64,000 bases of DNA from contig CAKRNE010000009.1 of assembly GCA_934365945.1 (NCBI GenBank), forward strand, positions 1 to 64,000, in the 5' to 3' direction. Every line of letters starts with the position of its first letter. The first letter of the stretch is position 1. The notes under the pieces are model-generated. The model did no database searches. It saw only the letters and a program-made list of their open reading frames with translations, and had not been told where the DNA came from. The position numbers and the translations under genes were made by a program. The DNA comes from an uncultured Agathobacter sp. GTDB lineage: Bacteria > Bacillota > Clostridia > Lachnospirales > Lachnospiraceae. Of the stretch, positions 33,193 through 44,400 are shown one piece after another.

Positions 33193-36100
33193 TTAGCATA
33201 ATTTTTCAATATTCTTTTCAACAATTTTCGCATTTTCTTTGTCCAAAAACTCTAAAAGCTGCTCCATGAGCTCATTATTTGCATTTACGGAATAATTTCT
33301 GCCAAGTTTTTTCATCTGCTTTGTATCTGCGATGTAAATTATGACCTCATCTCCTCCGTCTGATTCACGGATTGCTTCAAGAAGTCTGCTCTCGTTTTTC
33401 TTATAGTCATCCATCGTATCAAACCTGAGCCAGAGCTGCTTCGGAAGCTCATCAAACGGTACGATTCTCTCACAGATTATCTTGCCGTTCTGCTCATCCT
33501 CAACTGTCGCATGTCCGATAACAAATATTTTAGCATCGTCCTGTAAATATCTCTGGTAGCGCTCGTAATCTCTCGGAAAAATAATCACCTCGACTGTTCC
33601 TGTCAGATCCTCTATCGTGATAAAAGCCATAGCCTGATTGTACTTGGTAAACTTAATCGTCTTTGTGGCTATCATTCCTCCGATTACCACGTGCGCATTG
33701 TCCTTTATTTTTACGGCACCGCTCTCCTCTTCAAGCACAAAATCTATTGCATTTGCTGTGATGTTTTTCTTTAGAGTAGCCGCATATTTTTCCAATGGAT
33801 GTCCGCTTAAATAGATGCCAAGCACCTCTTTTTCATATGCCAGAGCCTCCTCTGCGTCATATTCACCAACATTTGGATACTTAAGCTCAAACGACTGCCT
33901 GTCCTCATCTGAGACAAGGTCAAACAGGCTCATCTGCCCTGCCATCGTTGACTTTTTGTCATGCTGCACCCTGTCCACAATCGATGCATACACCATTGCC
34001 ATCTGCTTTCTCGTACCGTCGAGTGAATCACAGGCGCCTGCCTTTATCAGATTCTCAATCGCACGCTTGTTGATAAGCTCCTTCTGGCAGGTTCTCTCGA
34101 TAAAATCCGAGAGTGTGCGGAATCTGCCACCGCTTTCTCTCTCCTCGATTATCTGGTCTATGACAGGCCTTCCGAGTGATTTGATTGCATACATGCCATA
34201 TCTGACATGGTCGCCCTCTGCGGTAAACTCGCCCTGTCCACAGTTGATATCCGGCGGAAGCACCTTAATCCCCATATCACGACAGCTGTAAAGATACTGC
34301 GCCGCCTTGGCTGAATTGTCGATAACAGAGGTCATGAGCGCTGCCATAAACTCGACCGGATAGTAATTTTTGAGCCATGCAGTCTGAACACTGATTTTCG
34401 CATACGCGGCAGCATGTGATTTGTTGAACGCATACTTCGCGAAATCGACCATCGAATCGTATATGCTGTTGGCGGCTTTTTCATCTATGCCGTTTGCCAC
34501 ACAGCCCTTTATGCCGCGCTCCTTGTCTCCGTACACAAAGCTCTGGCGCTCTGCGTCGATGACATACTGCTTCTTCTTGCTCATGGCACGACGGATGTTA
34601 TCCGCCTGTCCCATTGTATAGCCCGCGAGCTTCTGCACTATCTGCATGACCTGCTCCTGGTATACTATACAGCCGTAGGTTGGCTCTAGAATACTCTCAA
34701 GCTCCGGCGTCACATAGCTTATCTCCTTTGGATTGTTCTTGCCCTTTATATAGTTTGGGATGAAATCCATAGGACCCGGACGGTAGAGTGAGATACCGGC
34801 CACGATGTCCTCAAAGCTCTGTGGACTAAGCTCCTTCATGAAGCTTTGCATACCGGCAGACTCGAGCTGGAATACCCCTTCTGTCTTTCCTGTTCCGATA
34901 AAGTCAAGTGTACCCTTGTCGTTGAAATCAATATGGTCGATATCCACATCAATGCCCCTTGATGCCTTGATATTCTTCACGGAATCCTTTAGCACCGTAA
35001 GTGTACGAAGCCCCAGAAAATCCATCTTTAAAAGGCCAAGCTCCTCGAGCTGTACCATATTGTACTCCGCGGTAGGGCTTCCGTCATTTGCCCTTCCAAG
35101 AGGCACATAGTCGCTCGCCACCCCCGGATAGATTACCACTCCTGCCGCATGCACGGACGTATGGTTTGGCAGCCCCTCAAGCCTTTTGGCCATATCTATC
35201 ATTTCATGCACTCTGGCATCACTCTCGTAAATGCCCTTGAACTCAGGGTTCATCTGAAGTGCCTTGTCAATCGTGATATTCAGCTCCTGCGGCACCATCT
35301 TTGCAAGCCTGTCAGTCTCTGCATATGGGAAATCCAGTGCCTTTCCGACTGATTTTATGACACCTCTTGCCGCCATCGTACCAAAGGTGACTATCTGTGT
35401 TACAGAATCGTGTCCGTACTTCTGCTGAACATACTCTATGGCACGATATCTCTCCGCATACTCAAAGTCCACGTCGATATCAGGCATGGAAACTCGCTCC
35501 GGGTTTAGAAACCTCTCAAATAGCAGATTGTATTTAACCGGGTCAATATCCGTGATTCCGGTACAGTAACACACCCTGCTTCCCGCCGCCGAACCTCGTC
35601 CCGGACCTACCCAGCAGTCGTGTGTGCGGCACCAGTTGATGTAATCCCACACGATAAGGATATACTCTATAAAGCCCATGGTCTTTATGATACCAAGCTC
35701 ATAGTCCATATCGGCATGTATCTTTTTAAGCTCCTCATCACTGTACTCGCCACAGCCTATGTACTTCTCCCTAAAGCCCTTCTCACAAAGCTCTGTAAGG
35801 AAGGCTTCGGCGCTGTCATAGCCATCAGGCACCTCATACTTTGGAATCTTGTAATTGCCAAACTCAAGCGTCACATTACATCTGTCGGCAATTTTTTGTG
35901 TATTCTCAATAGCCTCTGTGGCATATGGGAAAAGCGCTCTCATCTGCTCCTCGCTCTTTACGAAAAACTGCCCGCCATCATAGCGCATCCTGTCCTCATC
36001 AGACACCTTTTTACCGGTCTGGATGCACAAAAGCACATCATGTGCCTCCGCATCGGATTCGTAGGTATAATGCACGTCATTAGTGCACACTAACCCTATT

Positions 36101-36693
36101 CCAAGCTCCTTACTCATCCTAAGCAGCTGCTGGTTCACGAGCTTCTGGTCATCAATGCCATGGTCCTGCAGCTCAAGGAAGAAATTATCTTTTCCAAAGC
36201 AGTCCTGATACTTCCTTGCAATCTCCTTCGCCTCGTCATAAAAGCCTCTGACGATGTATCTCGGGATTTCTCCTGCCAGACAGGCAGACAGGCATATAAG
36301 CCCCTCATGATATCTCTCAAGCGTCTCAAAATCCACTCTCGGCCTGTAATAATAGCCCTCTGTAAAGCCTATTGACACTATCTTCATGAGGTTGGCATAG
36401 CCTGTATTATTCTCAGCAAGCAGAATCAGATGATAATACCTGTCATCACCGTGGCTTGTCTCCCTGTCAAAGCGCGAATTTGGTGCCACATACACCTCGC
36501 AGCCTATGACCGGATTGATATCGTTTGCCTTTGCCGTCTTGTAAAACTCCACCACCCCGTACATATTGCCATGGTCTGTGATTGCGGCTGAGTTCATGCC
36601 AAGCTCCTTGACGCGCTTTACATATTCTTTTATCTTGTTTGACCCATCGAGCAGACTGTACTCGGTATGGGTGTGAAGATGACAAAATGACAT
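33193..36693 (-). CDS. dnaE: DNA polymerase III subunit alpha
   Basis: The 1166-residue replicative/repair polymerase of the DnaE family. An N-terminal PHP domain (HLHTHTEYSLLDG; ITDHGNMYG) is followed by the palm with the catalytic triad region (MPDIDVDFEYAERYRAIEYV), fingers, tandem helix-hairpin-helix and a C-terminal OB-fold (VIGGMIATKTIKFTKYNQAMAFITIEDLTGTVEVIIFPRDYERY). Firmicutes also use PolC; which one leads here cannot be told from this window. The ribosome site is AGAGGAATCC. It precedes pfkA, a common order in this family of bacteria. Confidence 0.96.
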   Translation of the reverse strand: MSFCHLHTHTEYSLLDGSNKIKEYVKRVKELGMNSAAITDHGNMYGVVEFYKTAKANDINPVIGCEVYVAPNSRFDRETSHGDDRYYHLILLAENNTGYANLMKIVSIGFTEGYYYRPRVDFETLERYHEGLICLSACLAGEIPRYIVRGFYDEAKEIARKYQDCFGKDNFFLELQDHGIDDQKLVNQQLLRMSKELGIGLVCTNDVHYTYESDAEAHDVLLCIQTGKKVSDEDRMRYDGGQFFVKSEEQMRALFPYATEAIENTQKIADRCNVTLEFGNYKIPKYEVPDGYDSAEAFLTELCEKGFREKYIGCGEYSDEELKKIHADMDYELGIIKTMGFIEYILIVWDYINWCRTHDCWVGPGRGSAAGSRVCYCTGITDIDPVKYNLLFERFLNPERVSMPDIDVDFEYAERYRAIEYVQQKYGHDSVTQIVTFGTMAARGVIKSVGKALDFPYAETDRLAKMVPQELNITIDKALQMNPEFKGIYESDARVHEMIDMAKRLEGLPNHTSVHAAGVVIYPGVASDYVPLGRANDGSPTAEYNMVQLEELGLLKMDFLGLRTLTVLKDSVKNIKASRGIDVDIDHIDFNDKGTLDFIGTGKTEGVFQLESAGMQSFMKELSPQSFEDIVAGISLYRPGPMDFIPNYIKGKNNPKEISYVTPELESILEPTYGCIVYQEQVMQIVQKLAGYTMGQADNIRRAMSKKKQYVIDAERQSFVYGDKERGIKGCVANGIDEKAANSIYDSMVDFAKYAFNKSHAAAYAKISVQTAWLKNYYPVEFMAALMTSVIDNSAKAAQYLYSCRDMGIKVLPPDINCGQGEFTAEGDHVRYGMYAIKSLGRPVIDQIIEERESGGRFRTLSDFIERTCQKELINKRAIENLIKAGACDSLDGTRKQMAMVYASIVDRVQHDKKSTMAGQMSLFDLVSDEDRQSFELKYPNVGEYDAEEALAYEKEVLGIYLSGHPLEKYAATLKKNITANAIDFVLEEESGAVKIKDNAHVVIGGMIATKTIKFTKYNQAMAFITIEDLTGTVEVIIFPRDYERYQRYLQDDAKIFVIGHATVEDEQNGKIICERIVPFDELPKQLWLRFDTMDDYKKNESRLLEAIRESDGGDEVIIYIADTKQMKKLGRNYSVNANNELMEQLLEFLDKENAKIVEKNIEKLC

Positions 36694-36931
36694 TTGGATT
36701 CCTCTTTCTTTTATTTGTGTATCGCCGCCCGCCCTTCATGGGTTGTGCCACCCGGCGGGTACTGCGGCAGAACTCGTTTCAAATTGCTAATTTGTCGGTG
36801 TCGTTTTCGGCTCCTGCGATTGTTTATGTTCATTCGACAGCTGGACACTTGCGTCGTGGTGTTCGCCTGTGTCATACGCTTGATTTATGACGTGCCGTGT
36901 GGGAGTTACATGCCGCCTCAAACAGAGTTTA
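36694..36931. other. GC-rich non-coding stretch with several hairpins
   Basis: This 238-bp gap before dnaE is richer in GC than its surroundings and has no convincing gene. It contains GCCGC-CCGCC / GGCGGG-GCGGC enclosing GGGT / ACCC, then the perfect CAAATTGCTAATTTG hairpin, and GTCAT...ATGAC. It may be a repeat element or a structured leader of dnaE. Confidence 0.45.
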
Positions 36932-38089
36932 TCAGCTTCCCAGCTCTATGTGTATAAACACTGCAAGCGAATTAGGCTCCTGCAGATATGTGATAGTGCC
37001 GCCTCTTGCCGTCGGTATGAGATATTTGTAGTCACCCTTCTCGAAAAGACTGTGACATGCAGTATCATAGGTTTCTCTGTCCGCAAACTTGAACGTGATA
37101 TAGTTAGATGACGTTGTCATGCCCTGTAAGACTTTAAGGTCATAGGATGTAAAATACAAACCATTCCTGTAATAATAGTCATCCTCCACAGACGCTTCCT
37201 GCGGCAGCATATCCTCATTGTCCAATGTACGTGTGAGCTTTACCACATCAAGCGGCACTCCAAACCAGCTGTAGGATATGCCCTTTCCCAGATAATCACC
37301 ATCACCGTAGGTACAGTCCACCGCACACCACACACCGTCTAAATATACCATATTCCAGGCGTGGTTTGCATCAGATGTGGTACCTGTCACAATAAGCGAG
37401 CTGATGCCGGCCCGGTCACACAGATACTTAAACATCATCGCATAGCCCTGACAGACGGTCCTTCCAAGCACCGCTGAGTACATGTCCTGGTTGTGGGGAG
37501 AATCCTCCTCATACTCGGCATGCTCTATTACATATTCATAGAAATGCACTGCCTTGTCATAATCTGATGCCCCTTCCTCAATACCAGCCATACAGGCTGA
37601 CACATAGCCTGAAATCGCACTTACAGCACTGTCGATATCAGACTCCGCCATATTGTATACAGGCGAAAAAATGATGCTGTTTCTCACAATATACTGGCTC
37701 TTTTCTATGTAGAAAAACTGCGGATTATCAAGCAGCACAAACTGCTGTATACGGCTTACGTTGTCTGTGTCTGTAGTATTAAGTGAAATTCCGTCCATGC
37801 GCTTTTGCATCATCGCATAAATCTGCCTGTAAATAAGCTTGTCGTCATCTGACAGCTTCTCGTAGTAGTAGTGATATTCCCCTGTAAATACTGACTCATC
37901 GTACTCTGTCTGTTCGCCGTTTAAATAGTCTGTTGTGGTTTGCATTTGCCCCTTTACGGCTCTGTGTATAGCTGTAGGAAAATCAGCTATAGCACCGGTA
38001 AGCCCTCCTGCATTTAAGCATTTTGCAGCGAACATAAAGCAACAGGCGGCAAACACAAGTGCCAGTATGGTTTTTAAAAGCTTTTTCAT
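36932..38089 (-). CDS. Exported transglutaminase-like protein
   Basis: A 385-residue protein with an N-terminal signal or anchor helix (LLKTILALVFAACCFMFAA). The transglutaminase-like (papain-type) core carries Cys213 (GRTVCQGYAMMFKYLC), His243 (ANHAWNMVYLDG) and Asp258 (WCAVDCTYGD), a complete catalytic triad. Proteins of this type act outside the cell as cysteine proteases or amidases on unknown substrates. GGGGGAAT stands before the ATG. It follows traX on the same strand with a small dispersed repeat between them. Confidence 0.8.
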   Translation of the reverse strand: MKKLLKTILALVFAACCFMFAAKCLNAGGLTGAIADFPTAIHRAVKGQMQTTTDYLNGEQTEYDESVFTGEYHYYYEKLSDDDKLIYRQIYAMMQKRMDGISLNTTDTDNVSRIQQFVLLDNPQFFYIEKSQYIVRNSIIFSPVYNMAESDIDSAVSAISGYVSACMAGIEEGASDYDKAVHFYEYVIEHAEYEEDSPHNQDMYSAVLGRTVCQGYAMMFKYLCDRAGISSLIVTGTTSDANHAWNMVYLDGVWCAVDCTYGDGDYLGKGISYSWFGVPLDVVKLTRTLDNEDMLPQEASVEDDYYYRNGLYFTSYDLKVLQGMTTSSNYITFKFADRETYDTACHSLFEKGDYKYLIPTARGGTITYLQEPNSLAVFIHIELGS

Positions 38090-38103
38090 CTATTCCCCCA
38101 TTT

Positions 38104-38140
38104 TAATCGTTGTCTGTCACTCTGTTAGGTGTGAACATTA
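38104..38140 (+). repeat. Dispersed hairpin repeat, copy A
   Basis: A 37-bp sequence nearly the same as 62405-62441 (TAATCGTTG, then CTGTTAGGTGTGAACA). It contains the hairpin TCACTC-TGTTAG-GTGTGA with one mismatch. It supplies the stop codon and last residues (NVHT) of the TraX protein. Confidence 0.65.
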
Positions 38141-38910
38141 GCAGCCATAGAAAGCCTGCATATCAGATACAGTACCAAAAGATGCACCGGGTAAAAGGCA
38201 TAGAACACATATTTAAGTGAAATGCCTCTTTTTCCATTGTAATAGCGAAGCGGTATAAGCATAAACAGTGCAAAAAACTCTATGGTGCCTGAGAAAAGCC
38301 CAAGCAGTATGACTGCCACCGCAAATGCAATCTCTCGGTTTGAAGAAAGCAGGTACATCATGACAATACATCCCACACCCGCTGCCCCATAATCGCAGCA
38401 AAGCACAAACTCTGCAATAATCATCATAACAAGCACCACTGATACCATTATTATACACCTGATCAGTGTGACAAAAAACCACTTGACTGCAGAGGATGCC
38501 TTTTCTATTTTATCGACCGACTTAAGCCAATCAAGCACTGTGATGGCAAGCAAGCCTAAAAGCAGTGTAAAAAACACATTGTTGCTCTTAAATTCGAGCA
38601 CTGTATTGTTTATTGCAAGGTCAAACGGTATCTCAGAGATAAGTGCGAATATAAACATCCTCGCAGCATATTTTTCCCTGCTGCGTGTATATTTGAAGCC
38701 CTCCACAAGCAGGAAGCAGAAAACAGGAAAGGCCATGCGCCCTATAGAACGCATGACCCAGTAGATATCAATAAGCGTTTGTCCACCTATCCCGTTATTT
38801 ATCATCTGAAGAATAACCGTTGCCGCAGTATGGTCTATGAGCATGGTAAAAATGGCTATAAGCTTAAGCGTGCTTCCACTGATACCAGACTTTGCGATAA
38901 CTTTTTCCAA
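38125..38910 (-). CDS. TraX family membrane protein
   Basis: A 261-residue protein with about seven membrane helices, matching the TraX family (PF05857): STLKLIAIFTMLIDHTAA, RSIGRMAFPVFCFLLVEGFKYTRSREKYAARM and IPFDLAI. TraX was first seen as the F-pilin acetylase; chromosomal copies in Firmicutes are probably acyltransferases for unknown surface substrates. It starts at TTG 38910, with AGGAG nine bases upstream, inside the glgP stop region, so it follows glgP closely. Its C-terminal NVHT and stop come from the dispersed repeat. Confidence 0.85.
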   Translation of the reverse strand: MEKVIAKSGISGSTLKLIAIFTMLIDHTAATVILQMINNGIGGQTLIDIYWVMRSIGRMAFPVFCFLLVEGFKYTRSREKYAARMFIFALISEIPFDLAINNTVLEFKSNNVFFTLLLGLLAITVLDWLKSVDKIEKASSAVKWFFVTLIRCIIMVSVVLVMMIIAEFVLCCDYGAAGVGCIVMMYLLSSNREIAFAVAVILLGLFSGTIEFFALFMLIPLRYYNGKRGISLKYVFYAFYPVHLLVLYLICRLSMAANVHT

Positions 38911-38914
38911 AATC

Positions 38915-41383
38915 CTATACTCCTGCCATATTTACGGTAATCCTGTCAAGATGCCAGATATCGTCCACATATTCCTGGATTGTTCTGTCTGAAGAGAACT
39001 TTCCTACATGTGCGATATTGAGCAGTGCACTCTTTCTCCATGCGCTCTTGTTCTTGTAATAATCATTAATCTTCTGCTGTGCATTTGCATATGAGCGGAA
39101 GTCTGCGAGGATAAAGTAGCGGTCAGCCACCTGTCCCTGCTGTGGATTGAGCAGTGAGTTGTAAAGCTCCCTGAAAAGCTCATGGTCATTTGGTGAATAT
39201 GTGCCGTCTACGAGCTGGTTTACTACCTTTCTAAGCTCGGCATCGTTGTTGTATACATCAACAGGATTGTAGTCATGTCTGTTCTCGTGTGAAATGACCT
39301 CATCAGAGCTCATTCCAAAGATAAACATGTTGTCAGCCCCTACCTCATCGAACATCTCGACATTGGCACCATCCATAGTTCCGATAGTGAGCGCTCCATT
39401 GAGCATAAACTTCATGTTTCCTGTTCCGGATGCCTCCTTGCTCGCTGTGGAAATCTGCTCGCTGACATCTGCTGCCGCAAAAATAATCTCGGCATTGGAT
39501 ACCTTGTAATCCTCGATAAATACTACCTTGAGCTTGCCGCCAATAGAAGCATCGTTATTTATCACATCAGCCACACTGTTGATGAGCTTTATTGTTTTCT
39601 TTGCATTTCTGTAGCCTGCTGCTGCCTTTGCTCCAAAAATGAATGTTCTAGGATAGAAATCCATAGACGGATTTTCCTTAATCTTGTTGTACAGATACAT
39701 CACATGAAGGATGTTCATGAGCTGTCTCTTGTACTCGTGAAGTCTCTTAACCTGCACATCAAAGATAGAATCCGGATTTACATCAATACCGTTGTGCTCC
39801 TTGATATACTTGGCTAAACGTACCTTGTTCGCTCTCTTAATCTCAGCAAACTCCTGCTGTGCAACAGGGCTGTCCGCATAAGCCTTGAGCTTTGAAAGCA
39901 TTGTAAGATCTGTAATCCAGCCGGCTCCTACCTTTTTTGTTGCCCAGTCTGCAAGGAGTGGATTTGCATGTGCTAAGAATCTTCGCTGTGTGATTCCGTT
40001 TGTCTTGTTATTGAACTTCTCAGGGAACATCTCATAGAAATCATGAAGCTCCTGATTCTTAAGTATCTCTGTGTGAAGCTTTGCAACACCGTTTACAGAA
40101 TAACCTGCAACGATAGCCATATTTGCCATCTTGACCTGTCCGTCATAGAGGATAGCCATCTTTCTTACCTTGTCCTCATTGCCAGGATATCTCTCATTAA
40201 TCTGAATCACAAATCTTCTGTTTATCTCGTCAACAATCTGGTATACACGTGGAAGCAGTCTCTGGAATATCTCGATTGGCCACTTCTCAAGTGCCTCAGC
40301 CATGATTGTATGGTTAGTGTAGGCTACACATCTTGTAGTGATATCCCATGCATCATCCCATGGCAGATGCTCCTCGTCCACAAGGATTCGCATAAGCTCT
40401 GCAACTGCAACTGTAGGGTGTGTATCGTTCATCTGGAAAACGACCTTATTCGGGAGATCCTTTAAATCGCTGTGATGCTTTTTAAACCTGGCAAGTGCAC
40501 GCTGGATGCTCGCTGATACAAAGAAATACTGCTGCTTTAATCGAAGCTCCTTGCCCTTTACATGGTTATCGTTTGGATAGAGCACCTCAACAAGATTTCT
40601 TGCAAGATTTTCCTGCTCCACTGCCTTGTCGTAGTCACCCTGGTCAAAGGACTCGAGAGAGAAGCCGTTCTTTGGCTCGGCATCCCATATCATAAGTGAA
40701 TTGACCACATTGTTGTTATAGCCGACTATAGGCATATCATAAGGCACTGCAAGCACCGACTGATAGTCCTTCTGCTCAAAATGAAGCTCTCCGTTTTCGT
40801 CTGTGCTCTCCTGCACATATCCGCCAAACTTGACCTCGTAGCAGTACTCCGGGCGGCGAAGCTCAAATGGATATCCGTCCTTGAGCCAGTTGTCAGGCAC
40901 CTCTATCTGGAAGCCGTCTGAAATCTGCTGCTTGAACATACCGTATCTGTATCTGATTCCACAGCCGTATGCTGGGTATCCGAGTGTGGCAAGTGAATCC
41001 ATAAAGCACGCTGCCAGTCTTCCTAGTCCGCCGTTTCCAAGTGCCGGATCAGGCTCCTGGTCCTCGATAGCATTGATATCCACGCCAATCTCATCGAGAG
41101 CCTCCTTAACCTCCTTGTACGCTGAAAGGTTTATGAGGTTGTTTCCGAGAGCTCTTCCCATCAGAAACTCCATGGACATATAGTAAACAACCTTTGGATC
41201 ATCCTTGTCCATCACTCTCTGTGTGGCAATCCACTCATCCATGATGACATCCTTTACAGCCTCTGATACAGCCTGATAAAGCTCCTGCTGTGTGGCATTA
41301 TCTATGGTCTTGCGATATTTATTTTTTAAATTGTCTGATACAGTCTTAATAAACACCTTTTTGCTAAACGTATTATCTCTCAT
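38915..41383 (-). CDS. glgP: Glycogen/starch/maltodextrin phosphorylase
   Basis: An 822-residue GT35 phosphorylase that releases glucose 1-phosphate from alpha-1,4-glucans. Visible are YYMSMEFLMGRALGNNLINL, the glycine-rich DPALGNGGLGRLAACFMDS, NDTHPTVAVAELMR, RLHEYKRQLMN and the pyridoxal-phosphate lysine block EASGTGNMKFMLNGALTIGTMDGANVEM. The start is codon 71 of the open frame, behind AAGGAGGAAAAAG; the upstream codons are antisense-like and overlap ileS. Together with the surface amylase it fits an alpha-glucan diet: polymer cut outside, dextrins phosphorolysed inside. Confidence 0.95.
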   Translation of the reverse strand: MRDNTFSKKVFIKTVSDNLKNKYRKTIDNATQQELYQAVSEAVKDVIMDEWIATQRVMDKDDPKVVYYMSMEFLMGRALGNNLINLSAYKEVKEALDEIGVDINAIEDQEPDPALGNGGLGRLAACFMDSLATLGYPAYGCGIRYRYGMFKQQISDGFQIEVPDNWLKDGYPFELRRPEYCYEVKFGGYVQESTDENGELHFEQKDYQSVLAVPYDMPIVGYNNNVVNSLMIWDAEPKNGFSLESFDQGDYDKAVEQENLARNLVEVLYPNDNHVKGKELRLKQQYFFVSASIQRALARFKKHHSDLKDLPNKVVFQMNDTHPTVAVAELMRILVDEEHLPWDDAWDITTRCVAYTNHTIMAEALEKWPIEIFQRLLPRVYQIVDEINRRFVIQINERYPGNEDKVRKMAILYDGQVKMANMAIVAGYSVNGVAKLHTEILKNQELHDFYEMFPEKFNNKTNGITQRRFLAHANPLLADWATKKVGAGWITDLTMLSKLKAYADSPVAQQEFAEIKRANKVRLAKYIKEHNGIDVNPDSIFDVQVKRLHEYKRQLMNILHVMYLYNKIKENPSMDFYPRTFIFGAKAAAGYRNAKKTIKLINSVADVINNDASIGGKLKVVFIEDYKVSNAEIIFAAADVSEQISTASKEASGTGNMKFMLNGALTIGTMDGANVEMFDEVGADNMFIFGMSSDEVISHENRHDYNPVDVYNNDAELRKVVNQLVDGTYSPNDHELFRELYNSLLNPQQGQVADRYFILADFRSYANAQQKINDYYKNKSAWRKSALLNIAHVGKFSSDRTIQEYVDDIWHLDRITVNMAGV

Positions 41384-41441
41384 CTTTTTCCTCCTTATGG
41401 CACTAAAAGGGAGCAAATTAATGCTCCCTCTCGTGCAGAGA

Positions 41442-44400
41442 TTATTGTTTTTCAACTGCAAGCTTAACAGCCTCGCCATTAATCTTCCAATCCTTTTCAT
41501 AGCCCTTAAGTTCGCCTGATTTAATTGATACGGCAAGAACTTCGGTTTTGATTTCATCACCAAACTTTTCAAATACATTAGAAAGCTTCTCATCTGCCTC
41601 GTATGTCACGGCGATGTGATCCATGACCTCAAAGCCTGCGTCCTTACGCATTGTCTGGATCTTACTGATGATTTCTCTTACGAAACCTTCCTCGATAAGC
41701 TCAGGAGTGAGGTTGGTGTCAAGGACAACTGTGATATTGTTGTCAGACTGTGTCACATAGCCCTCCATCTGAGTCATCTCGATGAGTAAATCCTCTTTAG
41801 ATAATACAACTTCATCACTAATACTGTCAAGCTTGAGGGAGCCGGTGCTATTGAGCTCCTCCATAGCCTTATGACCATCAAGCTCAGCTAAAACAGCCTT
41901 GATCTGTCCAAGGTATTTACCATACTTAGGTCCCACTGTTCTAAGCTGTGGCTTGAATTTGTAGGTAGTGTAGTGTGACACATCATCAGTGAACTCAACC
42001 TCTTTTACATTGAGCTCGTCTGCGATGATATCCACATAAAATTCATCCAGCTTTTCCGGAGCCTTTACAAACATTTTACCGATTGGCTGACGGTTTTTGA
42101 TATTTGCCTCGTTACGGCATGCACGTCCGAGTACTACGACCTTAAGTACCTCATCCATATCAGCCTCGAGCTTTTTGTCAATCAGCTTCTCATCAACTAC
42201 AGGGTAGTCGCACAGATGGATTGACTCCGGTGCGCTCTTGTCGATAGAGCAGACGAGGTTTCTGTAGATGTCCTCTGTCATGAAAGGAATCATAGGTGCT
42301 GCTGCCTTTGATATAGTGACAAGTGCTGTGTAAAGTGTCATGTATGCGTTTATCTTGTCCTGCTCCATGCCCTTTGCCCAGAAACGCTCACGGCTGCGGC
42401 GTACATACCAGTTACTTAAGTCGTCTACGAACTCCTGAAGGTACTTTGCTGCCTCCGGAATCTTGTAATTTGACAGGCACTCATCCACTCCTGCCACTGC
42501 TGAGTTGAGCTTTGAAAGAATCCACTTGTCCATTACTGCAAGCTTATCATACTCAAGGCTGTATTTTGTAGCATCGAAATTGTCGATATTTGCATAAAGT
42601 ACGAAGAATGCGTATGTGTTCCAGAGTGTTCCCATGAACTTACGCTGTCCCTCAAGCACGAGCTTTCCTGAGAACTTCTTTGGAATCCATGGAGCTGATG
42701 CTGTGTAGAAATACCATCTGATGGCGTCTGCACCGTAGGTCTCAAGTGCGTCAAACGGATCTACCGCGTTGCCCTTTGACTTGGACATCTTCTGTCCGTT
42801 CTCATCCTGTACGTGTCCAAGCACGATAACATTCTCATAAGGAGCCTTGTTGAAAAGGAGTGTAGACTCAGCCATGAGTGAATGGAACCATCCACGTGTC
42901 TGGTCAACTGCCTCTGAGATAAACTTGGCTGGGAACTGCTTCTCAAATACTTCCTTGTTCTCGAATGGATAATGATGCTGTGCAAATGGCATAGCTCCTG
43001 AATCAAACCAGCAGTCAAGCACCTCAGGTACACGGTGCATATCCTTGCCACACTCAGGACACTTGATTGTCACAGCGTCGATATATGGTCTGTGAAGCTC
43101 TACCTCTGCAGCCTTTGGATCTCCTGCTTTTTCAGCGAGCTCTGCACGGCTTCCGATACACTCTCTGTGTCCGCACTCACACTCCCAGATATTGAGTGGT
43201 GTGCCCCAGTAACGGTTACGTGAAATAGCCCAGTCCTGTATATTCTCAAGCCAGTTTCCGAAACGTCCCGAACCGATAGACTCAGGAATCCAGTTTACTG
43301 TATTGTTGTTTCTGATAAGGTCATCCTTTACTGCAGTCTCCTTGATGTACCACGACTCTCTTGCATAGTAGATAAGAGGCTTGTCACATCTCCAGCAGTG
43401 TGGATACTCATGCTCAAACTTAGGAGCATCGAAAAGCTGCTTTCTGCCGCTTAAGTCCTTTAATACCTCAGGATCTGCATCCTTTACCCACATACCGGCA
43501 AATGGAGTCTCGGCTGTGAGCTCTCCCTTGTCGTTTACAAACTGTACAAACGGAAGGTCATAGTTTCTTCCGACATTGGCATCATCCTCACCAAATGCAG
43601 GAGCGATATGAACGATTCCTGTACCATCTGACATAGTAACATATGTGTCACATGTCACAAAGAAGCCCTTCTTGCCCTGCTTGTCAGCAACCTGCTTAGC
43701 GCAGTCATAAAGCGGCTCATACTCCTTGTACTCAAGATCCTTTCCCTTGTATGTCTCAAGCACCTCATATGCCTTCTTGCCTGCCTCAGCGTCCTCTTTT
43801 GAAAGAAGCTGTGAGAGCACCTTGTCTGCAAGTGCCTCTGCCATATAATATGTGTAGCCGTCAACAGCCTTTACCTTTACATATGTGTCATCAGGGTTCA
43901 CACAGAGTGCCACGTTGCTTGGAAGTGTCCATGGAGTTGTGGTCCATGCGAGGAAATATGCATCCTCTCCTACTACCTTAAAACGTACTACTGCTGATTT
44001 TTCTTTGACTGTCTTGTAGCCCTGTGCCACCTCCTGTGCTGAAAGAGGTGTTCCACAACGAGGACAGTAAGGAACAATCTTGAAGCCCTTGTAAAGAAGA
44101 CCCTTGTTCCAGATTTCCTTGAGAGCCCACCACTCTGACTCGATGAAATTGTCATCGTATGTGACGTATGGATTGTCCATATCAGCCCAGAAGCCTACTG
44201 TGTTGGAGAAATCCTCCCACATGCCCTTGTATTTCCATACAGACTCTTTACACTTCTTGATGAATGGCTCAAGTCCGTAATTTTCAATCTGATCCTTGCC
44301 GTCAAGGCCGAGAAGCTTCTCCACCTCAATCTCAACAGGAAGTCCGTGTGTATCCCAGCCTGCCTTACGTGGCACATATTTGCCCTTCATGGTCTGGAAT

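Noticed and set aside
36694..36957. An 87-codon plus-strand frame before dnaE
   Set aside because: It overlaps hairpins and the end of the transglutaminase-like gene, with no ribosome site or known motif.
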